Source: Ascochyta rabiei (Eukaryota; Ascomycota; Dothideomycetes; Pleosporales; Didymellaceae). Taken from it: 64,000 nucleotides of DNA. How positions within the stretch are numbered: position 1 is the first letter of the stretch; each line of letters starts with the position of its first letter. Shown here one piece after another: positions 1 to 11,642 of the stretch. The notes below the pieces were generated by a model, which was not told the DNA's origin, did not search any database, and saw only the letters and a program-made list of their open reading frames with translations. Location of the stretch: the NCBI RefSeq assembly GCF_004011695.2, contig NC_082406.1:124001-188000 (forward strand), written 5' to 3'. The translations under genes were made by a program, and so were the position numbers.

Positions 1-1044
1 ATGTCTTGCTCTTGTAGTGCTCGGTCCACGCGGTTGGGTGGGCTGTGGTCAGCTGAATCAAAGCTTCGAGGAAGTCGTACGCGGAGCCAGTCTGGTCGGA
101 GTTGAGGGCCACCGAGAGGTAGGCTTTGCTGATGGTCTCCAAGTTCGCACTCGCGGCATCTGGCTGCTTAGTCAGGCACGTCTTGAGCAGTCGGTGCAGC
201 GAGCGCCGTATCGAGACATCGACATGTGACGCAAAATCCCAGAGCTTCTTGTCGCTGAGTAATGTGTCGTAGTCGGCCTGGAACTTGGACAGTTCCTCGG
301 GCGCCAGGTTGGCCAGCAGACTGGCCAGCAAGGCTATGCACGCGGACATGACGCGGCTGTACTTGGCCTGGGCATCGTCTGCGCTGACGGTGCGCTCGTC
401 GCTGAGTGTGGTGGGGCTCTCCTTGTCGACGGCATCGCGGCAGTACTCCAGTATGGGCTGCTGGTAGGCTTTGCGAATATTCTGGATCTTCTCGGGCGTG
501 GCGAAGACCTGGCGCAGGGCATTCTGGGTGGCTTCGACCACGGCGCGGTCGCCGTCGTAGAGGCCGCACAGCCATGCTGCGACGCTCCTCGACATGTGGC
601 GAGCAATGCGCTTGCCGGCAGACACGGCCATGAGGCCATGGACCGTGTGGGACAGCTGGCGGACGGCCTTGGCATTGTCTATCGAGGTGCGCGGGTACAC
701 GGTGATCTGATTACCTCATTACTACAGCCCTTTGCTACTGCTGCTCTCCCGGCAAGACTGACCCATGCGTCCAACACGCCCTCCTCTACCGGCGCCTGCA
801 GCGCGACAATGTGTGTCTGAAGGTCCTCGAGCGCCTTCGCCTTGGTGGTGCTGTCCTTCTTGGACAGGTTGCGGAAGAAGACGACGACATTGGGGTCTGA
901 TATCGCCGACAGGTTGGGCGGCTCTGCGACGTATGACAGCTGCGATGCGCTGCCTCCAAAGCTCCCACCAAACGCGGGGGCGCTGCCGAACGTCGACGCA
1001 GCGCGCGCACTGCTGGCCGACGCCTTGGCCGACCGCTTACTCAT
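1..1044 (-). CDS. LTN1: Listerin E3 ubiquitin ligase (ribosome quality control), N-terminal part, cut by the left edge
   Basis: Two exons are visible: 1044-763 and 706 to the left edge, joined across a 56-bp GTCAGT...ATCAG intron; about 329 residues lie in the window. The start follows the pattern I know for fungal Rkr1/Ltn1: a short basic Ser/Ala/Gly-rich leader, then SYVAEPPNLSAISDPNVVV and NLSKKDSTTKAKALEDLQ, continuing after the intron with VYPRTSIDNAKAVRQLSH. These belong to the HEAT-repeat N-terminal domain. The RING domain at the far C-terminus lies outside the window. In other fungi listerin binds 60S subunits carrying stalled nascent chains and ubiquitinates the chains. The frame stays open to base 1. 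It is transcribed divergently from RAD3. Confidence 0.92.
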
Positions 1045-1342
1045 GCTGTGTGTGGTATTATATGCGAGAACACAAAAATAAAAAAAAGGGAGCGAAACCG
1101 AGAAGCACAGCAAGCAATGCTTTCGTGTGCAGCGGCCAGAGACGAAGTTTGTGTCGAATCTGCCCACCACGCCATGACGATTGCTCCCAAGGGCGGTGGT
1201 GGGGCGGCTTCACTAGCCCCCTGTCGCCGCTAGCCGAACATGTGATGGCGCGTTTTGACAGTGCAGGCACCGCGCTTTGTCTGGAGCTCGACAACTCCAA
1301 GGCTCCGTCGCCACGACAGCTTCCGCGCGGGCGGTCGTCAAC
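1045..1342. promoter_or_regulatory. Divergent promoter between LTN1 and RAD3
   Basis: This 298-bp gap lies between two start codons facing away from each other, so it should hold both promoters. A short A-rich run sits just upstream of the LTN1 start at 1075-1090. I see no clear TATA box. Confidence 0.55.
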
Positions 1343-3998
1343 ATGAAGTTCCTTATAGAGTGAGTTGTCTTCGCCATGTTCGTTGTTGTAATTATGGGCG
1401 TGCTTCCCACCATTTCGTGGCAATGCAGCTGCACGTTCTGAAAGCACCCACCCAATCGCACGCCTCTCGTGGTCACATCCATCACCTCTTACTTCGTCCG
1501 TCACGTGTCTCTTCCGTCTCGCCTATCATCTCCCTCTGCTTGAACTCACTTCAACTTTCTCCTGCCTCTCTTTGCAGAGCGTCCTTCCATGCCCACGCTC
1601 ACACCTCAACAGCAACCTGCCGGTGCTCTTCCCGTACCCACGGGTCTACCCCGAGCAATATGCCTACATGTGCGATCTCAAACGCACCCTGGACCAGGGC
1701 GGGCACTGCGTTCTGGAGATGCCTTCAGGCACGGGTAAAACTGTGTCTTTGCTGTCTCTCATCATTGCCTACCAGCAGTTCTACCCGGAGAAGCGAAAGC
1801 TGATCTACTGCTCTCGAACCATGTCCGAGATCGAGAAGGCGCTGGCTGAGCTGAAAGCGCTGATGAAGTACCGCACACAAGAGCTCGGTTACGAAGAGGA
1901 ATTTCGAGGGCTGGGACTTACAAGTCGAAAGAACCTCTGTCTGCATCCGAGCGTCAAGCGCGAGAAGAGTGGTGGAGTCGTGGACGCCCGGTGTCGCAGC
2001 TTGACGGCTGGTTTCGTCAAAGAGAAGAAAGAGCGTGGCGAGGACGTCGAACTTTGTGTGTACCACGAAAACCTAGACCTTCTGGAGCCACACAACCTGA
2101 TACCACCTGGCGTCTTCACCTTCGATGGCCTGCTCAAGTACGGCGAGCAGCAGAAGCAGTGTCCGTACTTTACCGCCCGCCGCATGATGCCTTACTGCAA
2201 CGTCATCATATACTCTTACCACTACCTGCTCGACCCGAAGATTGCAGACCGAGTGTCGAAAGAGCTGTCGAAAGACTGCATCGTTGTTTTTGACGAGGCC
2301 CACAACATCGACAACGTATGCATCGAGTCGCTGAGCATTGATCTGACCGAGGACGTGCTGCGGAAAGCTACCAAGGGAGTCAATAACCTGGATCGAAAAA
2401 TCACAGAGATGAAGACTACTGATGCTGAGAAGCTGCAAAGCGAGTACGCAAAACTGGTAGAAGGTTTGCGCACCGCAGAAGAAGCACGTACAGAAGATGC
2501 ATTCATGGCAAACCCAGCTTTGCCCGACGATCTCCTTACCGAAGCAGTTCCAGGAAACATCCGACGTGCAGAGCATTTTGTCGCCTTCCTGAAACGCTTT
2601 ATCGAGTACCTCAAGATTCGAATGCGTGTTGTACAGGTCATCTCTGAGACTCCACCCTCATTCCTCGAGTCACTCAAGAACGCCTCCTTCATCGAACGCA
2701 AACCCCTGCGCTTCTGCGCCGAGCGTTTGACTTCGCTCGTACGCACACTCGAACTTACAAACATCGAAGACTACCAACCGCTTCAAGACGTTGCAACATT
2801 TGCTACTCTCATCGCGACCTACGGGACTGGTTTCCTCCTCATTATTGAACCTTTCGAATCCGCCACCGCTCAAGTGCCCAACCCTGTCTTACATTTGACC
2901 TGTCTCGACGCCGCGATCGCCATCAAACCTGTGTTCGAGCGCTTCTACTCGGTCATTGTGACCTCAGGAACCATGTCACCCCTAGATATGTACCCACGGA
3001 TGCTCAACTTCAACACTGTCGTGCAGGAATCCTTCACTATGACACTTACCCGCAAGTCCTTCCTGCCTATGATCGTTGACCGCGGTTCGGATCAGAACCA
3101 GATCACATCTGGATTCGAGCATCGTGGAGATATACAGGTGCAGCGCAACTTTGGCAACCTGCTCATCGAGTTTTGCAAACTTACCCCAGACGGCGTCGTA
3201 GTCTTTTTCCCGTCTTACCTCTACATGGAGCACATCATCTCCGCTTGGCAGGGCATGGAGATTCTCGACACAGTCTGGAAATACAAGCTTATCCTCGTCG
3301 AAACACCCGATGCGCAAGAAACAGCACTCGCCCTCGAAACGTTCCGCACCGCATGCAACAACGGCCGCGGTGCCGTTCTGCTTTGCGTTGCACGTGGCAA
3401 AGTCTCCGAGGGCATTGATTTCGACCACCATTACGGGAGAACGGTGCTGTGCATGGGCGTGCCCTTCCAATATACCGAATCGCGTATCCTCAAAGCGCGC
3501 TTGGAGTTCCTGCGTGAAACCTACCGCATCAAGGAGCAAGATTTTCTCTCATTCGATGCCATGCGCCACGCCGCGCAATGTCTAGGTCGCGTCATCCGCG
3601 GTAAAGACGACTATGGTATCATGGTGCTGGCGGACAAGCGGTTCAACAAGAAGATCACGCAGTTGCCCAAGTGGATCCAGCAAGGTCTCGACCAGAAGAA
3701 CACAAAGCTGAGTGTCGACCAGGCTGTAGGCACAGCGAAGCAGTTCCTCCGCGATATGAGTGTGCCGTGGTCGCGGAAAGAGGCTGAAGGGTATTCGAGC
3801 TGGGGCATCGAAGAGCTCGAAGCGCATCAGAAGAAGAAAGGCGAGCTTGGCATCAGCGGTACGGACTACACTGCTTTGCGTGCACTCGAGGGCCGTGCAG
3901 CAGTGGAGCATATGGATGAAGGCGATGAGTTTGCGGGGGGGCTGAAGGAGGATGAGTTTGGAGGGCAGGATATGGACGACGTCATGGCTGACTTATAG
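1343..3998 (+). CDS. RAD3: TFIIH 5'-3' DNA helicase Rad3/XPD
   Basis: Exon 1 is only 17 nt (1343-1359). It joins 1613-3998 across a 253-nt intron to give a start reading MKFLIDNLPVLFPYPRVYP, the conserved beginning of Rad3/XPD. The product is 800 residues, a normal family length. Motifs in order: Walker A PSGTGKT near residue 46, the four cysteines of the Fe-S domain (in NLCLHPS, DARCRSL, CVYHENL and CPYF), DEAH in FDEAHNID near 235, and motif VI GRVIRGKDDYG. Rad3 opens DNA in nucleotide excision repair and is a structural part of TFIIH in transcription. The intron is much longer than its neighbours. It contains an earlier AG at 1576-1577 that would put the downstream exon out of frame, so 1612 is the acceptor that fits. 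Confidence 0.97.
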
Positions 3999-4332
3999 AA
4001 ATTGTATAGGGCACGGCATATTGGCGTCTGTAGGTATCTACCACAGGACATGGAATCAAATGACCACCAGTTAGGTCAATCACTACGATTCGAACTGCCT
4101 CTTCTCACTTTCGTTGCGTAGACCAACCACCCGAATGTTTTTTGGTCGAAGACAGCATAAAGTGCCAGTTTCAATACATGCCTGGCATACGACAGCACCC
4201 AACTGGACAAAAGGCGTTGGTGAAATCTAGCTCCAGCGTCTGGAGGGCACACATACTCTGACGATGAAATGCCATTTGAGCGTAGGCCGTTTCATACCTG
4301 GCCCGGGCGTGCTCATGCGCTAGTTCCAATTT
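3999..4332. other. Intergenic, convergent 3' ends
   Basis: This is the 3' flank between RAD3 and the F-box-like relic. I see no open frame or repeat of note. Confidence 0.5.
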
Positions 4333-4801
4333 TCATTGAGCACCACTTTGATCGAAAGATTGCGAATGGCTCTCCTCCACAATGTCCCAAACCCCTCGAT
4401 CCATCGTGTATGGCTTATTTCGAGTCCGGCTACTGATCTTGATGCTGGCGTGTCTGATTTTGGCAACAGCTCCAGCAGGAAACAAGTACCTTGGACCGCA
4501 GTCAAAGAATGGTGAGAGGTCGTGAAATAGGAACGGAAGTACGAATAGATTTTTAGCCAGATACACGTCTTCAGCTTCCTCGTGCAAGATTTTAGAGACC
4601 CGGAGGATGGCAAGTGAAGGCTTGCTGCAATGCTCGTAGCCGGTAAATCGAGAGACCCTCGTGACTGAGTACTCGTCCGGTGTGTAGAAGGATTTTCCCG
4701 ACGACGAGGAGTTCCATGTAGACTTCAAGGCGCAGCTCTGGCGGGAGATCCATGAAGTGGAACGGTGCGGCTGACACAGCTGACGTTGCAGAAAGAGGCA
4801 T
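4333..4801 (-). pseudogene. F-box-like (LPPELR-type) protein, broken by a 1-nt frameshift
   Basis: Translation from ATG 4801 gives FHFMDLPPELRLEVYMELLV, the start of the F-box-like proteins that are abundant in Dothideomycetes (LPPELR.. followed by a YTPDE segment). After VVGK the family continuation moves to another frame: SFYTPDEY, then SILHEEAEDVYLAKNLFVLP-type sequence down to a stop at 4333. Both frames agree if one A is removed from the run read as AAAA on the minus strand (plus-strand T run 4693-4696). The combined product would be about 156 residues. A real inactivating insertion and a homopolymer sequencing error look the same here. Function is unknown; related proteins are often single-domain orphans. 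Confidence 0.6.
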
Positions 4802-5758
4802 ATTCTCGGGGCTATTGCCAGGTGGCGCGAATGCTCTGGGGTCGGGAGGAAACTGTATACTTTATGGCAGTATAGGTGAAGAACGTACCGATTGGGTCGG
4901 TTCAAGTGACTGGATAGGAGGAAAAGCGAGTAGTAGGGTTGGGAAATTTGTGAAAACTCAGAAGCGAGATGAAGGAGCTCCTGGGTGAAAAGCGGAGCAA
5001 ACAGTAAGCAAGATGAGATCCCTGGTGAAACGAACTTCTAAAAGACTACAGGATTAGATGTGAGAAAGGTCGACGTGAGTTTGGAAGCTTCGTAACACAC
5101 CCCCTAATGCTCACACCTGCGAATTCTTATTCAATCGGCCTTCATCCAGACACAAAGTCGTGCCAATACAGCATGTTCGCTCGTATCAATACACTGCAGC
5201 CCGGTACTCGCGATCATGGTAGCTGTCTACCCCTTGCCCAGAAGCATCACTATCTTTTTTTAATCGCATTGACTCCATTAATTAACACCCACTAAGTAAC
5301 ACTGTCTTAACATCGCTTGAACTATGCGTGGACAATATCAGGCATGATTCTTTTCCTCCTCACTTTCTGTCCTCGAGCTAGGTGAGCTGAGCGCTCACGA
5401 CTATTCCTAGGTCACGTGTAGATCGCTCCATAAGACCGTGAGGATGTCCACCAGAAGAGGGTTGTCCTACGGTACACATAGCACAAATGTCAAGGTCTCA
5501 CAGTGACCTTGAGGCGCGAACATGTGCTATAACCCAGGTCGAAACAAGAAGATTACTTGTTCTCTCTATATGGAAAAAAGGAAACTCGCACAGCTGACAC
5601 GCTACTGGAGCTCTACTACCCACCCGCTGATCATCCATTTACCCAAGGTCTAGCAAGCTTCCCCGAGCTCATCAGCGATCACTCCATCCTCCCGACAATG
5701 CCATCCTGAGACAGCTTCCGCAGACACTGTTCCCTACTCCCCCCTAAGTTATCACGAC
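4802..5758. other. Intergenic, about 960 bp
   Basis: No convincing coding frame. A minimal upstream ORF (ATG CCA TCC TGA) lies at 5698-5709, just before the ORF whose start codon is interrupted by the MITE. The stretch is AT-moderate and otherwise featureless. Confidence 0.4.
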
Positions 5759-6820
5759 ATGCCTCCACAGCGTGTCCAACCGTAAGTAAACGGCTACGGC
5801 AAAGGTCGATTGCCGTAAGTAACGGCAATTATCGTTGGCCGTTACGTCCTAAAATTACGGCGCAGGCCTACTTTACAGCGTAGAGACGTAGCTACAGGTA
5901 TACAGTTGCTATTTTTAGTCTAGCGTAGTTAATAACTGTAAAGGAGGCCTATCCTGTAACGCCTCTATACTTAGAAACGTGTTCTATAGGCTTTATCTGC
6001 CTTTATGCGTGTTAATATTAAAAAAAAACGCAATAATCGCGTTGTGGCGTAGTAGGGGAGGAGGTGGTAATACTGTTAAGGCCTCGCGTTAGGCGTGGTG
6101 TTAAGTTTTAACGATAGTAGCCCGTGCGCCCCCCCCCCTATCCCCCCATTGTTAACACTAAGGTTAGCTGTACTATAACTGTGTTATAGCTTTATGTATA
6201 GCTACAGTACGTATACAGCTACAGCTTATATAATTACCATTACTTACTATATTTACGGCCGTAACCCGTAACCGTTACGGGCCGTACTACGTACGGTTGG
6301 ACACGCTGTGCCTCCACAGAACCTTCTGAATCCGATATACCCGATACTCGACTCTGTCAAACTCGGGTACAACCTTGTCCCACATGATTCGGCTCCGGCA
6401 CTCACTCAGCAAGCACAACAACAACCAAATGTGAAGTCCAAATGTCAAGAAGACCATGCCGCAGCGTCCGATCACCGCATGTCCCTCTCTATAGACACGC
6501 GATCAACGCTTAATCTCCACACCACAGCCAGTGACACCTATAGAAAAGAAAATCAAGCCAGGAACCCGCACCCCGGTAGTCACTCCCAGCCGTACCCCCA
6601 TACCCGCCCAAGCTCACCCCAGCCCCAGCAACGAAACACTGAAAGCCCGCCCACCCGACCCTTGCACACTCTTATACCAAAACCATCGCCCGTCGCTTCA
6701 CCGTCCCCAGACAAGACACCTGAGAGCGTAAAGACACGACCGACGCACGCCAGCACAGTCGCTGGTATCTCACCCACCACATCCGCCATACCATTGACAT
6801 TGTACGAAGCGTCCGCGTGA
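5759..6820 (+). pseudogene. Hypothetical ORF split at its start codon by a MITE
   Basis: If the 541-bp element and one target-site copy are removed, ATG at 5759 reads MPPQNLLNPIYPILD and stays open to a TGA at 6820 (about 171 codons). The C-terminal two thirds are Pro/Ser/Thr-rich and look disordered. I do not recognise a family, and the ORF could be fortuitous. With the element present, translation from 5759 meets TAA inside the left inverted repeat. A GTAAGT at 5782 and the CCACAG at 6314-6319 could act as splice sites around the element, but that join reads into TGA within four codons and does not restore the frame. Confidence 0.35.
5768..6308. mobile_element. Non-autonomous hAT-type MITE, 541 bp
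   Basis: The ends are perfect 17-bp inverted repeats, CAGCGTGTCCAACCGTA at 5768-5784 and its complement at 6292-6308; the match extends to 21 of 22 positions. Identical 8-bp direct repeats TGCCTCCA flank it at 5760-5767 and 6309-6316. An 8-bp duplication with CAG-starting ends is the hAT signature. The interior has no transposase ORF, is rich in TpA, and carries several short CCGTTAC/GTAACGG motifs near both ends, as expected for subterminal transposase-binding repeats. The intact target duplication suggests a fairly recent insertion. Confidence 0.87.
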
Positions 6821-7437
6821 CGCCGCACCACACCACCTACCCACAACTAATACCACTCCCCTCACTGTCTGTAATCCGAACCCACCACTAACGAAAACAG
6901 CAATCACGTTATTATACTGAATGTAGAAAACCACAACATCTCGGGCGTGGAACTCCTCGTATTGAAAGCAGTTTTTTTTTGCAGGGGACTTCGATCTTGT
7001 CAGCTGTCCAATGAATGGTCTGGTATGGGGAGTTGAGCAGACTCACCGTCAGTCGCTCGTCTAGGCTGCTGGGCTGAGATTAGTTTGAGAGCATCAGAGA
7101 GGATGCGTAGCGTCCCGCTCGCAAGTGACAACCTGATCACACACGCGGGAAATGCAGCAGTGACCTGGCTAAAGGGGTCCAACAGCCGCGTTGTAGCACG
7201 CGAAGACGTAGTGTAATATTCCGTAATTGTAACTGCCATGGAGGTCAGTAAACTAGGCAAGAAGAGAGCACTGGGCGTGGCTTGCCGAGCCAGTAAAAGC
7301 AAGAACAGATCAAAAGTGGAGCTGAAAGACCAATGTCACGTGACAGTGGTGCTGACGAAAGCCTCACAAAATAGCAAATAGAATAAGAATGAAGTGCGTT
7401 TGATCCTGCTTGCCACAAGAAACGTTACCACATCAAC
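6821..7437. other. Intergenic, about 600 bp
   Basis: No supported gene. The kinase on the minus strand might extend here: a GTGAGT at about 7451 and a GCAAGCAG acceptor near 7410 could replace its last few codons with a short alternative terminal exon. A 303-nt minus ORF (7000-7302) has no recognisable features. Confidence 0.35.
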
Positions 7438-10400
7438 TCAAACACTCACAGCAACCACACCGGTCCTCGCAAAGTACGGTACATCAGAAGACAAGCCAGT
7501 GTCCAACTCGGGCAGCGAAAATCGTGGCCTGCGGTACGTGTAGCCGATGAAAGCACCTTTCTTGCGGATCTCAAGCACGACCCTGCCCATCTCAGGATCG
7601 CGCAGCAGCTTGTCACGCGGCCTTTTCTTCTCCTTCTTGCGACGTCTGAGTTTTTGAAAGCCTTGGCAGATTTGTTCGTACGCGAGTAGGGAGCGGCTCT
7701 CCTGTTGGGCGGCTGAATAAGCCGTTGGCGTTGGCTCTCCTTCACCAAGTGGTTCGACACCGTCAACCAGTGTGGCGCCGTCTATTTGAACGGATTCATA
7801 GCTTGAGCTGTCGAGGTGATCCGATGCGCTCATGATCTCAGCTTCGTCGTCGAAATACTTGGTGATCGGCTGTCCGCCGCGTACTCTTGGCACAAATGGC
7901 GGTCGCGTCAAGTGCAGCGTCGACCACTGTATGTTCCGAAAGAACGGGTGCGCCTTGATATCTTCGGCATCATTCGTAAAAACAATATGTCCAGTGGCAT
8001 TAAGGTTACGATAGCGTCTGGCTCCGACGGCTTTGTCGCGAAGCACCCAATCATTCTCACGGTAGCGCTTGGTTGAAAGTCGATCTTGCCTTTCGTCAAG
8101 CAACCTCATAATCAGCTCGATGGCGTTCCGAGATACGGGCATCAAGGGAACACGGTCGATGGTCGGTCGTGCAAAGCGTTGTTCGTTGGGGAACTTCAGG
8201 TAACGTTTATGGGCCTGGCAAACATCAGCCTCAAAATTGACGTGAACAGTATACCGACTCACGATAATACGCGCTTTCGTTAACTGGCGATTTTCCTGAA
8301 AGAAAGGTGTGCAGCCATAGAGGCACTACAAAACTTAGCGTTGTCGCAGTGAGCGGTCAAGTAACATACCTCGTATAAGATGATACCGACGCTCCACCAG
8401 TCACATCGGCCATCGTAGTTCTCGCCTCTAATCACCTCTGGTGCCATGTACTGGCTTGTTCCGACGACACTCTTGGCAAATTGTCGCCTTTGTGTTCGGT
8501 TCAGCCAGTCGAGGATGGGTCCATTTGTTACATCTTGCTTCATCCCATGTTGTTGACGAGCGGTGATGTTTCCGTTGATGGCATCGGTAGTGCTGCGCGC
8601 GGCGTGCCGCTCCTTCTCTTCCTCAACGTCCTGCTCGTCTCCTTGTACTTCCAAGTCAAGATCTTGAAGGAGGCCGTAGCGGTGCTCATTGTAGTAAGTC
8701 TGGTTGTGCGTCCAGTGGCCATCAAACGCAAGACCGAAGTCGGAAATTTTGAGATGGCCAGAAGAGGTGATGAGGAAGTTATCTGGCTTGATATCGCGGT
8801 GGATCCAGTTCATCTTGTGTGCCTCTTCGATGCACAGCACCATCTCGGCGATGTACTACTTCGCCACGTTTTCGTCGAGTATGTCTTCTCGCAGAAGCAG
8901 ACCAAGAAAGTCGCCACCCATCATGTACTCCATGACGAGGTAAAGGTTATTGTTGTCCTGGAACGAGGCCACGAGAGGAACCACCCAACGTGAATTCTCG
9001 GACGCAACCAGGAAGTCTCTTTCTGCTCGCAAATGCCCTTCTTGGCTATTTCGAAGCATGTCCGACTTTCTGATCACTTTCATAGCATAGACCTGTTTAG
9101 TTTTGCGCACTGGTAGAGGTCTTGGAGCAAGCTGAGAAGCAGGGACGCTGTTGCGGCCCGCGGCCTCCGGGCTGCTGCCGCTGGAACTGCCGGTGTTGTC
9201 ACTCTTCTCGCGGACCAGTCGGACAACTCCAAAGCTCCCCTTGCCCAGGACTCTGACAATGTCGTAGTTTGAGATGTGAACGCCCTTTATGTTCTGCCTC
9301 GCGATGGTTTTGGACTTCATAACGCGTGTTTGGCGAAGATGCTGGCTCTCAGCCAGGTACCATCTCTGTCTCTTGTACTGCCGTTGCTCAATTGGCAATG
9401 CCATAGCAAAAATCTTACGTTCGAGTTGGCGGCGGCGCATAGATCGAGGTGAGACTTGTGTTGCCAGTAGCTGGTTGAAGTGGGCCTCGAAGTAGATTTT
9501 GGCTGCAGCAGCCTTTTCGACCGTAGCGACAGATGGCTTGATCAGACGTGGAGCATCCTGACGAGGAAATTCCAGCCAATGTAATGCGCAGTGATCTGTG
9601 ACTTGCTGTTCCACGTGCGAACTCAGAAGAGGTGCGTGCGTGGACTCATTCCCTGCTCGGTGCGTAATTTCCGCCGACACAGGACCTCCAGAAGATACAA
9701 TGGAAGTAGGTGCGGTAGACTGGCTCAACGGTCCATTACTGCTCTCGGGGCCACTCGAGAACTGTGATGGAAGTGGGGATACGTCATCCATGCGATCTGG
9801 TGGCGGTGTTTTGATGTTTGGAAGGTCAGCTCGATGTTCCTTTGTCAGGATGGTGGGTCTGGAACTGGGCTTGGGTCGATAGATGACCGTGGAGTTGGGC
9901 GCGAGTGCATTTGAGAGCTTTAGCGCCAGCTGTTTGGAGAGGCCGGGCGTAGAACGGCTCGTGTGAATTACTGCATGCTCGAACGATCTTGAACCTGTGG
10001 TAGGCTCAGATTCGCCATCGAAGACGGCCGGGTTGGTGAGCTGAGTAAGTGAGGATTCAGAGAGACGCAAGGTAAGCTTAGGGGCAGTATTGAGGATGCT
10101 ATGCATGCTAGGACTTCGAACGGTGTGTAGGTCTTGGGATCGAGGAGCATCTGGACGTTGCGTATCGTCTGTTGTGTCCGAGGAGGTCTTGCAGGCCACG
10201 ACCGCGGCGTTGGCATCGAGCACAGAACCTAGTGACCAGTGAGACGACGTGCAAGCTTGGTCTTGGGGGTAGGCACCTTTTGTACTGCGGAACATGGACA
10301 TGATCTTCACGCCCCCTCGGCGGATGTTGTTCAGAGTACGCACACCCCGCTGCGGCTTACCCGTGCCATCGAGCAAACCGTCGTAGGAGTGTTCGACAAG

Positions 10401-10481
10401 GCGGACTTTGCTTTTCTCGTCGGAACTCGACTTCGCAACGTCGACATCCTTTCTCTTCCGCGTGGTAACCATGGACATCAT
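7438..10481 (-). CDS. AGC-family (NDR-like) Ser/Thr kinase with an in-frame TAG in the catalytic domain
   Basis: Exons: 10481-8370, 8325-8263 and 8214-7438, with introns of 44 and 48 bp. A long disordered N-terminus precedes the kinase domain: glycine loop GKGSFGVV (about 413), catalytic lysine in YAMKVIRK (468), a Ser-rich insert of about 30 residues between them, then HRDIKPDNF, DFGLAF, a long insert before the activation segment (typical of NDR kinases), VVGTSQYMAPEV and CDWWSVGI. Between DENVAK and YIAEM, where relatives have Trp, the codon is TAG at 8858-8856. Without readthrough the product stops at 541 residues, before the catalytic loop; the full frame would be 983. No intron can remove the stop. 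It resembles fungal Ppk35-type NDR kinases; that assignment is inference. Confidence 0.83.
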
Positions 10482-11642
10482 CCTGGCGATGTACAGGCTG
10501 CCTAACTGAATGTGGAAAGCTGCTGGGTTAGTAACGGGTTAACAATACGGCCAATGTTGGCCGGTGCTGGAGATTGCGTGGAGCATGTTGGAGAAAGCAG
10601 CGGACGGCGCGAGAGAAATGACATGGCTGGATGCAGTTGACTCTGGAAAGAGCGAGATGTGGCCAAGTGGGTAGGAGATGGCAGTGCGGAAGCAAGCTCG
10701 TTGCTCGACGTAGCAGTCACCACATGTAGTTGTCGATGCTGCCTTCACCATCAGCATTCGACGACCGAACCGAACAGCGATTGTAAGCTTCCGACAAGCT
10801 TTGTGATCGAGTGCAGATCTACCAGCGTGAGGCTTTACAGCGAATGAGCTTCACCACGGGGATGACAGCCGGACAGTGCCGGCATCTGGCAGCACACCTC
10901 GTGATCTCGTGATGGATGTCGCATGATCCAGCTGCTCACTTGTGACTTGGCGGTGAAAGGAGGGATGCTCGCTGATAAGGTCTCAGACCGAAGCATCAAC
11001 TCACGACCTCGGTTCTTCAGTACAGCTCCCACATTGCTTGCCTTTGCATTTGGTCGTGGTGAAGACAGGTGCAGCTGTCAACCCCCACTATTCCCGGCTC
11101 CTTCGCTTGTGGCGCTCCTTATCTTATCAAGCACGTCACACGTCTCTTCTCTCCGCTCACCTCACGCGTCTGTCCGACATCAACGAGGCTGGGCCTTCTG
11201 GATCTGAGCTGTGCGCTCGACAAACCTTGCGCAGTCCTCCAGGCGAGCTGTCTGTGTCGCACTTGTGGTTTGTTCACGAACGTTACAGTGCGGGGTACCA
11301 GTCGAGAGTCCCTGGATGGTACCATAGCGCGAGCGCGTACTGATGTTTCTACGACGCCATCATCTCACCTGAACCATTTGGTCGTTGGCTTGGGATTCTG
11401 TCTCCACGGAGCGTGAGGAAGCACATGCTGGTACCTGCATTCCGCAGTTCACATCACGACTTAGCATATCACCTTGTAATCACGCATACCGACACCTGAT
11501 ACCCTTGCCGCGACTTTTGGTTACACGGTCCCTGAGCACCTATTTTGGACTCGACGACTCGACGACTTGCAACGGCTGATGAACACCACTCAAGATCGCC
11601 TACGATAACCTGACCAGCAAACCACCACCCACAGCCTACACC
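10482..11642. other. Divergent intergenic region, about 1.16 kb
   Basis: This should hold the promoters and leaders of the kinase (minus) and the Yippee gene (plus). Several short ORFs exist, but none has recognisable family sequence. No repeat or clear motif was seen. Confidence 0.4.

Noticed and set aside
1572..1612. ATG at 1572 as the RAD3 start
   Set aside because: The codon there is not ATG, and the residues before NLPVLFPYP do not match the family. The 17-nt exon at 1343 supplies the conserved start.
7000..7302. 100-codon minus ORF
   Set aside because: No family resemblance, poor start context, and a position in a 3' flank; kept only as possible alternative kinase 3' sequence.
7438..8843. 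Treating the kinase C-terminal part as a separate gene
   Set aside because: The upstream and downstream ORFs are in the same frame, separated only by one TAG, and together make one kinase domain.
11038..11416. Overlapping 101- and 115-codon ORFs upstream of the Yippee gene
   Set aside because: Different frames of the same DNA with no recognisable sequence; more likely leader or promoter.
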